Assembly (NCBI RefSeq): GCF_900163665.1
Contig: NZ_FUIA01000021.1
Location: 1-51,402 of the forward strand
Direction of reading: 5' to 3'
Length of the DNA stretch: 51,402 nucleotides
Origin: Frigoribacterium sp. JB110
GTDB taxonomy: Bacteria; Actinomycetota; Actinomycetes; Actinomycetales; Microbacteriaceae
The notes beneath the pieces were generated by a model that did not search any database, had not been told where the DNA came from, and saw only the letters and a program-made list of their open reading frames with translations. The position numbers were made by a program, and so were the translations under genes. Below, piece after piece: positions 15,799-23,859 of this stretch (positions within the stretch are counted from its first letter, which is position 1; every line of letters begins with the position of its first letter).

Positions 15799-18722
15799 CC
15801 GCGGCTGACTTCACTGGATGGGACACAGAGTTCCAAGTCGACGTCAGCCATGGTTTCCTCCGCGAGTCTCCCACCGCCCCGCGCAGGCACAACCCAAGTG
15901 TCATTCTCAACACCCCCGACACGTCGGTGCTTCGTGTGGTACGAGAGGAGCTCGCTAACTGCGACGATTTTCTTTTCTCGGTCGCATTTGTGTCCCCTCG
16001 CGCAATCGCGCTACTCAAGCAGGAGCTGGTCGATCATTGCGCCGCAGGCCGGACCGGCACGATCGTAACGTCCGACTTCCTCGGGTTCAACAACCCGCGG
16101 GCGTTCGAAGAGCTCCTGCTGCTTCGCGAGGAGTTGGGGATCGACGTCCGGCTCCACGAGTCGAAGGCATTCCACCCGAAGGGATACGTCTTCCGCACCG
16201 ACGCTGCGGTGACCGCCATGATGGGGAGCTCGAACTTCACAGAGGCCGCGCTCGTCGACAACCATGAGTGGAACCTCAAAGTATCCGCGACAGACGACAG
16301 CGACCTCGCTCGTCAGCTCGAGTCGCTCATCACGCAGCAAGTATCCGAATCGACGCCACTCAGCCGGGATTGGATCGAGCAGTACCGCTCACGCTATGTC
16401 CCGCCGACCCCGCGACCGCACTCACCGCAGCTTCCTCCCAATCAGTCAACGCATCGTGCCGGCCTGATCACGCCGAATCCCATGCAGGAAGACGCGCTGG
16501 CTTCTCTCGAAAGAATCCGCAAGAGCGGCGCGCGACGCGCGCTCATTATCTCAGCGACGGGAACGGGCAAGACGATATTGTCAGCCCTTGACGCGCGAAG
16601 CTGCGCCCCGCGCCGCCTGCTCTTCGTCGTTCATCGCGAAACAATCCTCGACGCGAGCATCGAGGCGTATGCGCGCGTATTTGAGCGCGACCTCCACGAT
16701 TTCGGAAAGTACACGGGGTCACGCAAGGAAGCAGACCGGCCGTTCGTCTTCGCCTCAGTACAGACGCTCGAACGTCATCTCGACGAGTTCTCGGCCGATG
16801 CGTTCGACTACATCATCATCGACGAGGCGCATCGATCGGCGGCTGAGAGCCACAAGCGCATTATCGACCACTTCGCGCCACAATTCCTTCTCGGAATGAC
16901 GGCGACACCCGAGCGTACCGACGGCGCCAACATCTTTGAACTCTACGACTTCAACGTGGCATACGAAATCCGGCTCCAGCATGCTCTCGAGAACGATCTA
17001 CTTGCCCCCTTCCACTACTACGGGATCGCCGACGTCACGCTTCCCGACGGAACGACGCTCGACGCCGATACTGATCCCACGCTGCTCGTCACGCCGGAAC
17101 GCATCGACCATCTCGTACGCTCCCTTGAGACGTACACGCAAGCAGGAATCGAGCCGCGCGGCCTGATCTTCTGCGCCCGTACCGACGAGGCACGGCGCCT
17201 GTCAGACGCACTCAACGCGACCGTCTTCCGTGGGCGCCAGCTGCGGACGCTCGCGCTGACTGGCGATGACAGCAACGACGAACGCGAAGCGGCAATCCGG
17301 CGACTCGAGGACGACGGAACGGACGGACTTGACTACCTGCTGACGGTCGACATATTCAACGAGGGTGTCGACATCCCCACCATCAACCAGGTGATCATGC
17401 TTCGGCAAACCCAGTCGTCGATCGTTTTCGTTCAGCAGCTCGGGCGCGGGCTCCGCAAGGCCCCGCAGAAGGAGTACCTGGTGGTGCTCGACTTCATCGC
17501 CAACTACGCGAACAACTACATGATCCCGATCGCTCTGTTCGGAGATGAGTCGCTCAACAAAGAATCGCTGCGGAAGTCCCTCGTGACCGCGGAAGAGCGT
17601 GGTGTCCTTCCTGGCCTCTCGAGCGTTCGATTCGACAGGATCTCCCAGGAACGGGTACTCGCCGCAATCAGCAATGCGCGGCTCGACGATGCCCGGCAGC
17701 TGCAGAATTCGATCCGCTCGATGCATGCCCGCCTCGGCTCTCCGCCGAGGCTGTGGGACTTTTGGCGATTCGAATCGACCGACCCGGTCGTCCTCGCGAA
17801 CAAGGACGAGACCTTCCTCCAACTACGTGACAAGGCGCTCGGCGAGAAGTCTGGGTTGAGCGACCGCGAGCACCGAATCCTCAAGTTTGTGACCCGCGAG
17901 CTCCTCACCGCCAAGCGTCCGCACGAGCTACTGATCCTTCGCGAGCTCCTCAGCGGACGGGCGCTCGCTCAGGCGGATCTCGTTTCGTTGTTCACGCAAC
18001 ACGGATGCGACGTACCCACGCACGTGCTGGAGAGTCTCATCCGCATCTTCACGTTGCAGTTCCACACCGAGCCAGAGCGAGAGAAGACGTTCGGCGTCCC
18101 GTTGGCCGAGCTCCACTCCTCCGAGCTTCGACTCACGCACGAGGCGTCAACGCTGCTTAGCGATACCCGTTCCCCTCTCCGACAGGGGGTCGACGACATC
18201 GTGAGGACCGGCCTCGCGCTGATCGCACGGCGCTACGGCACCGGAAACGTGCTCGTTCATGGGGCGCAGTACACGCGACGAGACGCATGCCGATTCCTCG
18301 GATGGGCGTCGAATCGTGAAGGCGTGATCAATGGCTACATGCCCGATCACGAGACGCGTACGTGCCCGATTTTCGTCACGCTCCACAAGGATGACGATGT
18401 GTCCGACAGCACGCGATATCAGGACGCGATCCTCGACCGCCGGCACCTGCACTGGTTCTCGAAGTCAAAGCGCACGCTTGCGAGCCAGGACGTGAGGCTG
18501 ATCCTCAGTGGCGAGTACGCGCTCCCCGTATTCGTCAAGAAAGACGACGCGGAGGGAAAGGCCTTCTACTACCTGGGCGAGGCGCAGGCGTCAGACCCGG
18601 TTCAAACGACAATGCCGACGAGCGCCGGCGCGCCCCTGAGCGTTGTGACGATGACGCTCACCCTCGATCGCCCGCTCGATTCTGCCCTGTACGACTACTT
18701 CCACCCGACGCTCACGGTCTGA
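15795..18722 (+). CDS. PLD nuclease - SF2 helicase - DUF3427 fusion protein
   Basis: 975 residues. N-terminus: a phospholipase-D-type nuclease domain with H127-x-K129 (KAFHPKGYVF) and GSSNFTEAAL, one HKD half-site. Middle: an SF2/DEAD-box helicase with Walker A SATGTGKTIL (~253-262), DEAH (343-346), motif III MTATPERTD and motif VI QQLGRGLRKA. C-terminus (~650-975): a DUF3427-type region. The order matches DNA-targeting restriction-like helicase-nucleases. ATG 15795 overlaps the NUDIX stop. Codons appear less GC3-biased than those of neighbours, suggesting transfer (visual impression). Likely an antiviral or plasmid-restriction enzyme acting on DNA in the cytoplasm (inference). Confidence 0.85.
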   Translation: MTAADFTGWDTEFQVDVSHGFLRESPTAPRRHNPSVILNTPDTSVLRVVREELANCDDFLFSVAFVSPRAIALLKQELVDHCAAGRTGTIVTSDFLGFNNPRAFEELLLLREELGIDVRLHESKAFHPKGYVFRTDAAVTAMMGSSNFTEAALVDNHEWNLKVSATDDSDLARQLESLITQQVSESTPLSRDWIEQYRSRYVPPTPRPHSPQLPPNQSTHRAGLITPNPMQEDALASLERIRKSGARRALIISATGTGKTILSALDARSCAPRRLLFVVHRETILDASIEAYARVFERDLHDFGKYTGSRKEADRPFVFASVQTLERHLDEFSADAFDYIIIDEAHRSAAESHKRIIDHFAPQFLLGMTATPERTDGANIFELYDFNVAYEIRLQHALENDLLAPFHYYGIADVTLPDGTTLDADTDPTLLVTPERIDHLVRSLETYTQAGIEPRGLIFCARTDEARRLSDALNATVFRGRQLRTLALTGDDSNDEREAAIRRLEDDGTDGLDYLLTVDIFNEGVDIPTINQVIMLRQTQSSIVFVQQLGRGLRKAPQKEYLVVLDFIANYANNYMIPIALFGDESLNKESLRKSLVTAEERGVLPGLSSVRFDRISQERVLAAISNARLDDARQLQNSIRSMHARLGSPPRLWDFWRFESTDPVVLANKDETFLQLRDKALGEKSGLSDREHRILKFVTRELLTAKRPHELLILRELLSGRALAQADLVSLFTQHGCDVPTHVLESLIRIFTLQFHTEPEREKTFGVPLAELHSSELRLTHEASTLLSDTRSPLRQGVDDIVRTGLALIARRYGTGNVLVHGAQYTRRDACRFLGWASNREGVINGYMPDHETRTCPIFVTLHKDDDVSDSTRYQDAILDRRHLHWFSKSKRTLASQDVRLILSGEYALPVFVKKDDAEGKAFYYLGEAQASDPVQTTMPTSAGAPLSVVTMTLTLDRPLDSALYDYFHPTLTV

Positions 18723-18856
18723 CCGGACCGCTCCCGGCTTGGATCTCGCCTCCTCATCTCGAACACGTTGCTGATCCGCACGACGTGCCGCGTTGACCCC
18801 AAATCGAGCTCGCGCACCAGTGCCATCGCCTCGGCGGTCGTGTCGATGTGCCGCAT
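18695..18856 (-). CDS. Possible small protein, convergent with the PLD-helicase
   Basis: 53 codons, starting MRHIDTTAEAMALVRELDLGS; not recognised. Support: CATGCT 6 nt upstream of ATG on the minus strand (the local leaderless pattern) and host-like codon use up to ~18730. Against: a short ORF, a 28-nt overlap with the end of the helicase gene, and no known family. It could be a remnant. Confidence 0.3.
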   Translation of the reverse strand: MRHIDTTAEAMALVRELDLGSTRHVVRISNVFEMRRRDPSRERSGQTVSVGWK

Positions 18857-18927
18857 GTTCCCAGCATGTGGACACTCCCCGACATCCGCCCGCCACGCCC
18901 TCATTCGCGAACGTCCCCACCCCCACG

Positions 18928-18933
18928 TACCGT
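18928..18933 (+). promoter_or_regulatory. Leaderless -10 (TACCGT) of the SseB-like gene
   Basis: TACCGT, 6 nt, then ATG at 18940. Confidence 0.6.
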
Positions 18934-18939
18934 GGAAGC

Positions 18940-19758
18940 ATGACGTCAGACGAGCAGCCGAAGAACCTCGTGCAGAACGCCCGCGTGCAGGAAGCGCTGA
19001 CCGCGTGGGGCGAGCGGAAGGATGCCCAGGCGCACAGCGACGTGCTGCGACGGGTCGCTTCTGGGAATCTTCTGCTCGACATCTCGAACTCCGAGTTCGC
19101 CGACCCTGAGAGCCCGATGCAGGAGGGCGACAAGCTCGCGGTCACGAGCGTGACCGACAACGACGGCAAGGATCTCCTGCTCGCCTTCACCGACAACCCG
19201 CGCCTCGAGGCCTTTGCGTCAGGCGCATCCGGGCACTCGCTTGCACAGCCCGCCGCGGCAACCCTCAGGATGGCGGCCGACCGCCACGACGGCATCGCGA
19301 TCGACGCGGGAACGGACGGCGCCTTCATCGCCTACGGCGACGAGATCACGCGCGCGTTCGGCGACAACATCGACGACGCCGTGCGCCTCGCGTCCGCCAT
19401 CGTCGACGGCGATGTCGAGATCAACGACTTCGTCACGATGCTCGGCGAATCCGTCATCTACATCGGCGGCATCCCGGTCGCCGATGACGACGGCGACACC
19501 ATCGGGTACAACATCGCCACGGCGACGCGGCCCGACGGCGACACCCTGCACGCCGTGTTCACCAGCCCGGCCGAGCTCTGGGCATGGCAGCCGACGGCTG
19601 TCGCGCAGCCGACCACCCTCGACCGGATCGTCGCGTCGGCTCGTGAGGGCGACATGGCCGGTCTCGTCGTCAATCCGGTCGGACCGTCCGCCGAGCTGCG
19701 CATCGATCTGTTCGAGGACGGCTCGTCGAACGACGCCGACTCGGCACCAGAGGCGTAG
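18940..19758 (+). CDS. SseB-family protein
   Basis: 272 residues resembling SseB-type proteins common in actinobacteria. The name comes from an N-terminal domain of an enteric protein and does not imply type III secretion. Segments DKLAVTSVTDNDGKDLLLAFTDNPRLEAF and the later GDTIGYNIATATRPDGDTLHAVFTSPAELWAW look like two copies of the same fold (strand, F-T-x-x-x-E/L). Acidic, no signal peptide, so cytoplasmic. The start at 18940 is set by the leaderless -10. It converges with the oxidoreductase gene, with 4 nt between stops. Function unknown. Confidence 0.75.
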   Translation: MTSDEQPKNLVQNARVQEALTAWGERKDAQAHSDVLRRVASGNLLLDISNSEFADPESPMQEGDKLAVTSVTDNDGKDLLLAFTDNPRLEAFASGASGHSLAQPAAATLRMAADRHDGIAIDAGTDGAFIAYGDEITRAFGDNIDDAVRLASAIVDGDVEINDFVTMLGESVIYIGGIPVADDDGDTIGYNIATATRPDGDTLHAVFTSPAELWAWQPTAVAQPTTLDRIVASAREGDMAGLVVNPVGPSAELRIDLFEDGSSNDADSAPEA

Positions 19759-19762
19759 GGCC

Positions 19763-20725
19763 TCACCCCACGCGCACAACCGTCTTCGCGGCGCCGTCCC
19801 CGCGGCCCAACGCGGCGAGCGCGTCTGCGGCATCCGACAACGCGAACTCCCGGTGCACGATAGGCCGCAGCTGCCCGGCTCTGACCAGATCGACGAGGTC
19901 ATGCAAGTCCTGCGCCGACTCCGACGAGGTCAGCATCACCAGCCGCTGCGACACGAACGGGTTCCGCAGCGCGGCACCGATCGGGCGAGACAGACCACCC
20001 AGCGGTGCGTGCTCCGGCTCGGAGCCCACGATCACCAGCGCGCCCGACGGCGTCAGTGCCGCCCGCATCTCCCGCACCGGCCGGTGTCCGCCTGTGTCGA
20101 TGATCACATCGAAGGCGCCCCGCCGCAGCGGGTCCTCGAGCCGGTAGTCGACCACCTCGTCCGCTCCCGCCTCGCGCGCGATCTCCGCCTTGCCCGCGCT
20201 GCACGCCGCCACCACGACTGCCCCGGCTGCCTTCGCGATCTGCACCGCGAAGTGCCCGACGCCTCCGCCCGCACCCAGCACGAGCACCCGGTCCCCCGAC
20301 GAGACCCCAGCGGCATCGCGCACCGCATGCAGCGCGGTCGCGCCCGAGATCGGCATCGCCGCGGCCTCGACGAACGACAGCTCTTCCGGCTTCGGCGCCA
20401 CCTCCACCCGACAGAACTCCGCGAGCGCCCCATCCGGTGCCGCTGCGACGCCGAACACCTCGTCACCCACCGCGACTCCGTCGACGCCAGCGCCGACTTC
20501 GTGCACGATGCCCGCGACGTCACCGCCCGGCACGCGCGGGCGGCGGATCGGAAAGAACCACCGGATGAACACCGGCCGTCCCTCGAGCAGGTGCACCGTG
20601 CCGGCGTCCACGGCCGCCGCACGCACACGCACGACCACCTCGTCGCTGCCGGCGACCGGCACCTCCCGCTCGACCTCGTTCAGAACATCCGGGCCGCCGT
20701 AGCGGGCCTGTTCGATCGCACGCAT
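19763..20725 (-). CDS. NADP-dependent MDR-family oxidoreductase (quinone oxidoreductase-like)
   Basis: 320 residues. Medium-chain dehydrogenase/reductase without the structural zinc cluster. N-terminal GroES-like domain (MRAIEQARYGGPDVLNEVEREVP, then GGDVAGIVHEVGAGVDGVAVGDEVFG) and Rossmann domain with VLVLGAGGGVGHFAVQIAKAAGAVVVAACS. The typical reaction is NADPH-dependent reduction of quinones or enones; the substrate is unknown. GGAGGGGA precedes ATG 20725. It follows the XRE gene by 1 nt, so it is the last gene of a membrane protein/XRE/reductase operon. Confidence 0.85.
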   Translation of the reverse strand: MRAIEQARYGGPDVLNEVEREVPVAGSDEVVVRVRAAAVDAGTVHLLEGRPVFIRWFFPIRRPRVPGGDVAGIVHEVGAGVDGVAVGDEVFGVAAAPDGALAEFCRVEVAPKPEELSFVEAAAMPISGATALHAVRDAAGVSSGDRVLVLGAGGGVGHFAVQIAKAAGAVVVAACSAGKAEIAREAGADEVVDYRLEDPLRRGAFDVIIDTGGHRPVREMRAALTPSGALVIVGSEPEHAPLGGLSRPIGAALRNPFVSQRLVMLTSSESAQDLHDLVDLVRAGQLRPIVHREFALSDAADALAALGRGDGAAKTVVRVG

Positions 20726-20726
20726 A

Positions 20727-20948
20727 TCATTTCCCCTCCGGGTAGCCGAACACGTCATCAATCCCCACGCCGAGCGCCCTGGCGATCCGGAACGCCACCT
20801 CGAGCGACGGCGAGTACTTGCCCTGTTCGATCGCGATCAGCGTCTGCCGCGTCACGCCGACCCGCTCCGCCAGCTGCGCCTGCGTCATCTCGTCCGCCTC
20901 GGCCCTGATGCTCCGGATGCGGTTGGTCACGTTGGTCGGCTTCACCAT
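20727..20948 (-). CDS. Small XRE-family transcriptional regulator
   Basis: 73 residues, a single helix-turn-helix ([42 protein letters not shown]) ending VFGYPEGK. It belongs to the short YozG-like class that often sits beside a small multi-helix membrane protein, as here. Its start overlaps the end of that membrane-protein gene by 7 nt. It probably represses the shared promoter around 21400-21440, where an 11-bp palindrome and a near copy lie. Confidence 0.88.
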   Translation of the reverse strand: MVKPTNVTNRIRSIRAEADEMTQAQLAERVGVTRQTLIAIEQGKYSPSLEVAFRIARALGVGIDDVFGYPEGK

Positions 20949-21373
20949 GTCGGGTCGAACCCCTTCCGGTACGCCCAGATACGCGCGATCGACGCGAACA
21001 CGAGCGAGGCGACCAACCCGATCGCGATCGTGTTCGCGATCCAGAAGTGCGCCGCCTCAGCCAGCGCAAGCGACAGTGCGATGACGGCACCGAGCACGGC
21101 GAACGCGTGCCCGATCCGTTCTGCCCACTTCTCGATCAGCAGATCCCGCTCGTCGCGCGTGCCGCCGAACGCCCCCAGCGCCGCGTGCAGCGCGACGGAC
21201 ACCACGACCACCGAGGCTGCCGTCACCAGCAGCGGCACCGCGTACGCCGCCTCCGCCAGCGGCGCGCTCCCCCGTCCGATCAGCACCACAGCCGCGTAGG
21301 CCGCCCAGCCGATCACCGCGACGATCAACTGTATCCAGGCGCTGCGCTCGCCCGGAGCGATATCACTCGACAT
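20942..21373 (-). CDS. Four-helix integral membrane protein
   Basis: 143 residues. Four hydrophobic segments at roughly 14-32, 42-65, 83-105 and 110-130, with a conserved-looking [15 protein letters not shown] between TM2 and TM3 and a basic end ([10 protein letters not shown]). The layout is that of DUF2178-like partner proteins of small XRE regulators. GGAGG precedes ATG 21373. First gene of the three-gene operon. Function unknown; such pairs are sometimes proposed to signal membrane state to the regulator (inference). Confidence 0.8.
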   Translation of the reverse strand: MSSDIAPGERSAWIQLIVAVIGWAAYAAVVLIGRGSAPLAEAAYAVPLLVTAASVVVVSVALHAALGAFGGTRDERDLLIEKWAERIGHAFAVLGAVIALSLALAEAAHFWIANTIAIGLVASLVFASIARIWAYRKGFDPTW

Positions 21374-21377
21374 CCCG

Positions 21378-21438
21378 ACCTCCGATGTAAAGAAAACCCG
21401 ACACGACAAAGCTTGGGCTCCCACACATCCGATGTCAA
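21378..21438 (-). promoter_or_regulatory. Promoter and putative operator pair of the membrane protein/XRE operon
   Basis: On the minus strand TTGACA (21438-21433) is followed after 18 nt by AAGCTT. ACATCCGATGT (21425-21435) is a perfect 11-bp palindrome overlapping the -35. A one-mismatch copy, ACCTCCGATGT, lies at 21378-21388, just before the Shine-Dalgarno of the first gene. Spacing is 47 bp. Confidence 0.45.
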
Positions 21439-21499
21439 GGATTTTTTACACGTTGGGTCGTGCCGACGCCGCGGTCCGGCTTACCCGGTCGACAACTGC

Positions 21500-21790
21500 T
21501 CAGCGCGCGGCGAGCAGCTGCTGGCGATCCGGATGGTCGCGGAACCAGTCGGCCACGTACCAGCACACGGGAGAAACCGTGCGATCACCGCGTGCGGCGA
21601 TCTCCTCGACGGCGCGCTCGGTCACAACCGCGGCGTACCCGTGCCCGCGATGCGCCGGATTGGTGAATGCGCGCACCAGCGCGACATCCGTTCCGTTGTC
21701 GCGATAGTCGAGCACGCTGAGCAGTTCGTCGCCGCGGCGCAGCTCGTAGCGCGAAGCGGCGGCATCATTGGCGAACATCATCTCTCCCAC
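21500..21790 (-). CDS. Small GNAT-family N-acetyltransferase (Acetyltransf_CG type)
   Basis: 96 residues, matching the compact YjdJ-like GNAT family. RYELRRGDELLSVLDYRDNG forms the first strands, FTNPAHRGHGYAAVVTERAVEEI is the acetyl-CoA loop (R-G-x-G-x-A/G), and VSPVCWYVADWFRDHPD is the conserved end with its Cys. Substrate unknown. GTG 21790 is chosen because TACGCT lies 6 nt upstream; a longer frame starting at 21874 overlaps hipA and lacks family similarity in its first 28 residues. Confidence 0.75.
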   Translation of the reverse strand: MGEMMFANDAAASRYELRRGDELLSVLDYRDNGTDVALVRAFTNPAHRGHGYAAVVTERAVEEIAARGDRTVSPVCWYVADWFRDHPDRQQLLAAR

Positions 21791-21796
21791 GCCATC

Positions 21797-21802
21797 AGCG
21801 TA
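21797..21802 (-). promoter_or_regulatory. Leaderless -10 (TACGCT) of the small GNAT gene
   Basis: TACGCT on the minus strand, 6 nt, then GTG at 21790. It lies about 70 nt downstream of the hipA stop, so the GNAT can be transcribed on its own. Confidence 0.55.
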
Positions 21803-21870
21803 CGCCCGCGCACACCTGGTGGCGCCGCGCTCGTGGGGATCGCCGCTCCGCGCGGATTCGGGCGCCGCAC

Positions 21871-23079
21871 TCATCCGCGGAGCATGCGCCGCCGGTTGAT
21901 CAGCGCACGCTTCGTCTTTTGGAGAACGCCGGAATCGAACGGGAGAGCGTCCATCCCCTCAACCCACGCGTCGGCCGCGTCGGCGACGCTGTCGAGAACC
22001 CTCACCGCCGCGGGTTCGCGAATGCCCACCGCCGCGGCGAGCGCCAGAAACCGGCTTCGGCTGATGTTGCCATCGCGCCGCTCGTCCACGCGCAACGCCA
22101 TCGTCGAGTCGCCGTAGATGAGGGTGCACGGGATGTCGTACGCCGGCGATGGGCGGTATCCGGCTCCGGTGTCAACGACCGAGAAGTTCTTCGCGTGCGC
22201 ATCTCCGTTGCCCATCGCATACGCGAACACGATCTGCCGGTACAGCTCCAGTGCCGCCGGAGCCGGAGCCGCGCAGATTCGGGCAAGCGCAGTGATGAGG
22301 TCTTCGGTCGACACGCGATACTTCGCCTCCGGATGCAGCCCCAGCACCTGACAGCCGTCTTCAACGGCAAGGGCCTGCGCTCCCGCACGCGACACGATCC
22401 TGTCGAATCTCTGCACCGCGAGCCCCTGCGCACCCTCAGCATCCGTCACGAGCTCCGCGCGCACCGCCTGCACGCGCGCGAGTTTCGCTGCCCCGAGGAA
22501 GTAGGCCTCGTTGGCGACGATATTCGCATACTCCGGCGGATTGAGCTTGAGGATGAACTCCCCCGACGCCGCGCGCACCGGCAGCGACAGCATGGTGAGA
22601 CTGACCTTGTCCTGCACCCCGGCGAGCGCCCGCCGGTCGATCTCGATGTCGTAGCTGCGCATCAGATCGGCGAAACTCACCCGCCCGAAGTCACTGCCGT
22701 CCGTCTCCACGCGCGCGGACGCGCGCTCGAGACGGGCGCCCGCGGCGACGACCTGCACGTCACCAACCGGGTCGCTGCCCACAGCAACGAGCAGACCGAG
22801 CTCGTCATCGCTCGACGTCTTCACTGCCCGACGCAGTGCGCTCAGTCGCCGCCCTTCGGGAAGCAGTCCGGCGAAGAATGCGGGAACGGCACCGCCTGTG
22901 CTCACAACGGGCTCCGATGTCACCGGCAGAGTCGAGGCGATCGCACGCCCACGAGCGCGCACCCACTCGTCGGTGTATCGGAGCTCCACCCCGCGCTCGG
23001 TGCGCTCGAGCACGGCAGCAAGCGCACCCGCTTTGTACACATCGGCGCGCACGACGTCGGCGGCCGCGGCCATCATCAT
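21871..23079 (-). CDS. hipA: HipA-family kinase toxin, second copy
   Basis: 402 residues, clearly diverged from the copy at 11729. N-terminal HipA_N region (VYKAGALAAVLERTERGVELRY...PAFFAGLLPEGRRLSAL). Kinase core: LAGVQDKVSLTML (autophosphorylation-loop region with Ser), NVAN-type helix, GNGDAHAKNFSVV (catalytic Asp and Asn) and SPAYDIPCTLIYGD (metal Asp). Key residues are intact. ATG 23079 overlaps the hipB stop (ATGA), preceded by AGGAG. Known family role: serine/threonine kinase that arrests translation; target not predictable. Confidence 0.87.
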   Translation of the reverse strand: MMMAAAADVVRADVYKAGALAAVLERTERGVELRYTDEWVRARGRAIASTLPVTSEPVVSTGGAVPAFFAGLLPEGRRLSALRRAVKTSSDDELGLLVAVGSDPVGDVQVVAAGARLERASARVETDGSDFGRVSFADLMRSYDIEIDRRALAGVQDKVSLTMLSLPVRAASGEFILKLNPPEYANIVANEAYFLGAAKLARVQAVRAELVTDAEGAQGLAVQRFDRIVSRAGAQALAVEDGCQVLGLHPEAKYRVSTEDLITALARICAAPAPAALELYRQIVFAYAMGNGDAHAKNFSVVDTGAGYRPSPAYDIPCTLIYGDSTMALRVDERRDGNISRSRFLALAAAVGIREPAAVRVLDSVADAADAWVEGMDALPFDSGVLQKTKRALINRRRMLRG

Positions 23080-23375
23080 GACTCCTGCGCGAATCGCCGG
23101 AGCATCTCTTCTTCGACGACGACTCCGTCCCGCGTACCGGGCGTGATCTGCAGGTGCAGACCGAGCGCGTCGAGCACCGCTTCGGCCTTGGCAAGCTGCA
23201 CCGTGCGTTTGCCCTCTTCGAGCTGCCGAACGAACCCGACAGAGCATCCCGCCAGCTCCGCAAGTTCTTCCTGACGCAGACCGAGTTCTTCTCGCGCCCC
23301 GAACACGGCGGCGGCGAGCCAGCCTCGCTCCTCGGCGCGGCGCGTGACGCTCGCGCGGCTCCTGCGCAGTTTCAT
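23076..23375 (-). CDS. hipB: HipB-like XRE antitoxin, second copy
   Basis: 99 residues: a basic N-terminal extension (MKLRRSRASVTRRAEERG), then an XRE domain ~24-82 (GAREELGLRQEELAELAGCSVGFVRQLEEGKRTVQLAKAEAVLDALG) and a short tail. GGAG precedes ATG 23375. It is translationally coupled to hipA. Direct repeats TAATCACCAC flank its promoter and are likely binding sites. Confidence 0.85.
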   Translation of the reverse strand: MKLRRSRASVTRRAEERGWLAAAVFGAREELGLRQEELAELAGCSVGFVRQLEEGKRTVQLAKAEAVLDALGLHLQITPGTRDGVVVEEEMLRRFAQES

Positions 23376-23386
23376 ACGGCCTCCAT

Positions 23387-23456
23387 AATCACCACGATCA
23401 TTGCGATCAATTCAGAATCGCATCGAACGGTGCATCCGTCAACCCTTAATCACCAC
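23387..23456 (-). promoter_or_regulatory. hipBA-2 promoter flanked by 10-bp direct repeats
   Basis: TAATCACCAC at 23387-23396 and 23447-23456 (60 bp apart). Between them, on the minus strand, TTGACG, 17 nt, GATTCT forms a promoter. CGATCATTGCGATC (23395-23408) is an additional inverted repeat near the transcription start. The region is markedly AT-richer than its surroundings. Confidence 0.5.
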
Positions 23457-23646
23457 ATTGATATCCATTAGTGCCTAGCCGACGCCAGCAGAACCCTCGT
23501 CTCCGTCTGATAACCACGATCGCAGTGATCAGCGACATCCACAGGCGACGTCATCCGCACACCGGATGCAGAACGTCCGCTCGCCTCGTCACATCCGGTC
23601 AGAATGCGACATGTTTCGTCACGTGACAGCGAGATCTCTGTCACAT

Positions 23647-23676
23647 TTGACACGCCGCGACACGCCGGGCAATAAT
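23647..23676 (+). promoter_or_regulatory. Promoter of the Met/Cys-rich leader ORF
   Basis: TTGACA (23647-23652), 18 nt, AATAAT (23671-23676), then 7 nt to ATG 23684. Transcription should start at or within a few bases of the ATG, making the leader ORF leaderless. Confidence 0.65.
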
Positions 23677-23683
23677 CATCGGC

Positions 23684-23785
23684 ATGTCTCACAACGCAAC
23701 GACCCTGTCCGCCTGGGAGGCGAACGGAGTTACCGGGATGATGATGCCCGGTCGCGTTGTCATGTGTTGTCGAATGTGCGGCTGA
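23684..23785 (+). CDS. Leaderless 33-codon leader peptide rich in Met and Cys
   Basis: Peptide begins MSHNATTLSAWEANG and ends VVMCCRMCG. It has 6 Met and 3 Cys in 33 residues, with all three Cys in the last six codons. Mycobacterial cysteine-responsive attenuators are leaderless upstream ORFs with C-terminal Cys codons, where ribosome stalling changes downstream expression. This ORF has that form, including a promoter placed to start at its ATG and an internal hairpin ACCGGG/CCCGGT (23732-23752). The downstream gene is a winged-helix protein 190 nt away. Too short to identify by family; a role as sulfur-amino-acid sensor is inference. Confidence 0.5.
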   Translation: MSHNATTLSAWEANGVTGMMMPGRVVMCCRMCG

Positions 23786-23835
23786 CTGCCTTCTGCAGCT
23801 GCCCACCCGCTCACCGGCCCAGATGCCGTGAGTTC

Positions 23836-23859
23836 GAGCGCCGGCCGATCGGCCCGCTC
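23836..23859 (+). other. Hairpin between leader ORF and winged-helix gene
   Basis: GAGC-GCC-GGCC-GATC-GGCC-C-GCTC can fold into a GC-rich hairpin about 50 nt after the leader stop and 115 nt before the next ATG. It has no U-run, so it could be an attenuator or only structure. Apart from this, 23786-23974 shows nothing recognisable. Confidence 0.3.

Noticed and set aside
18940..19758. SseB-like gene as evidence of a type III secretion system
   Set aside because: The domain name is historical; no secretion genes are present and such proteins are widespread in actinobacteria.
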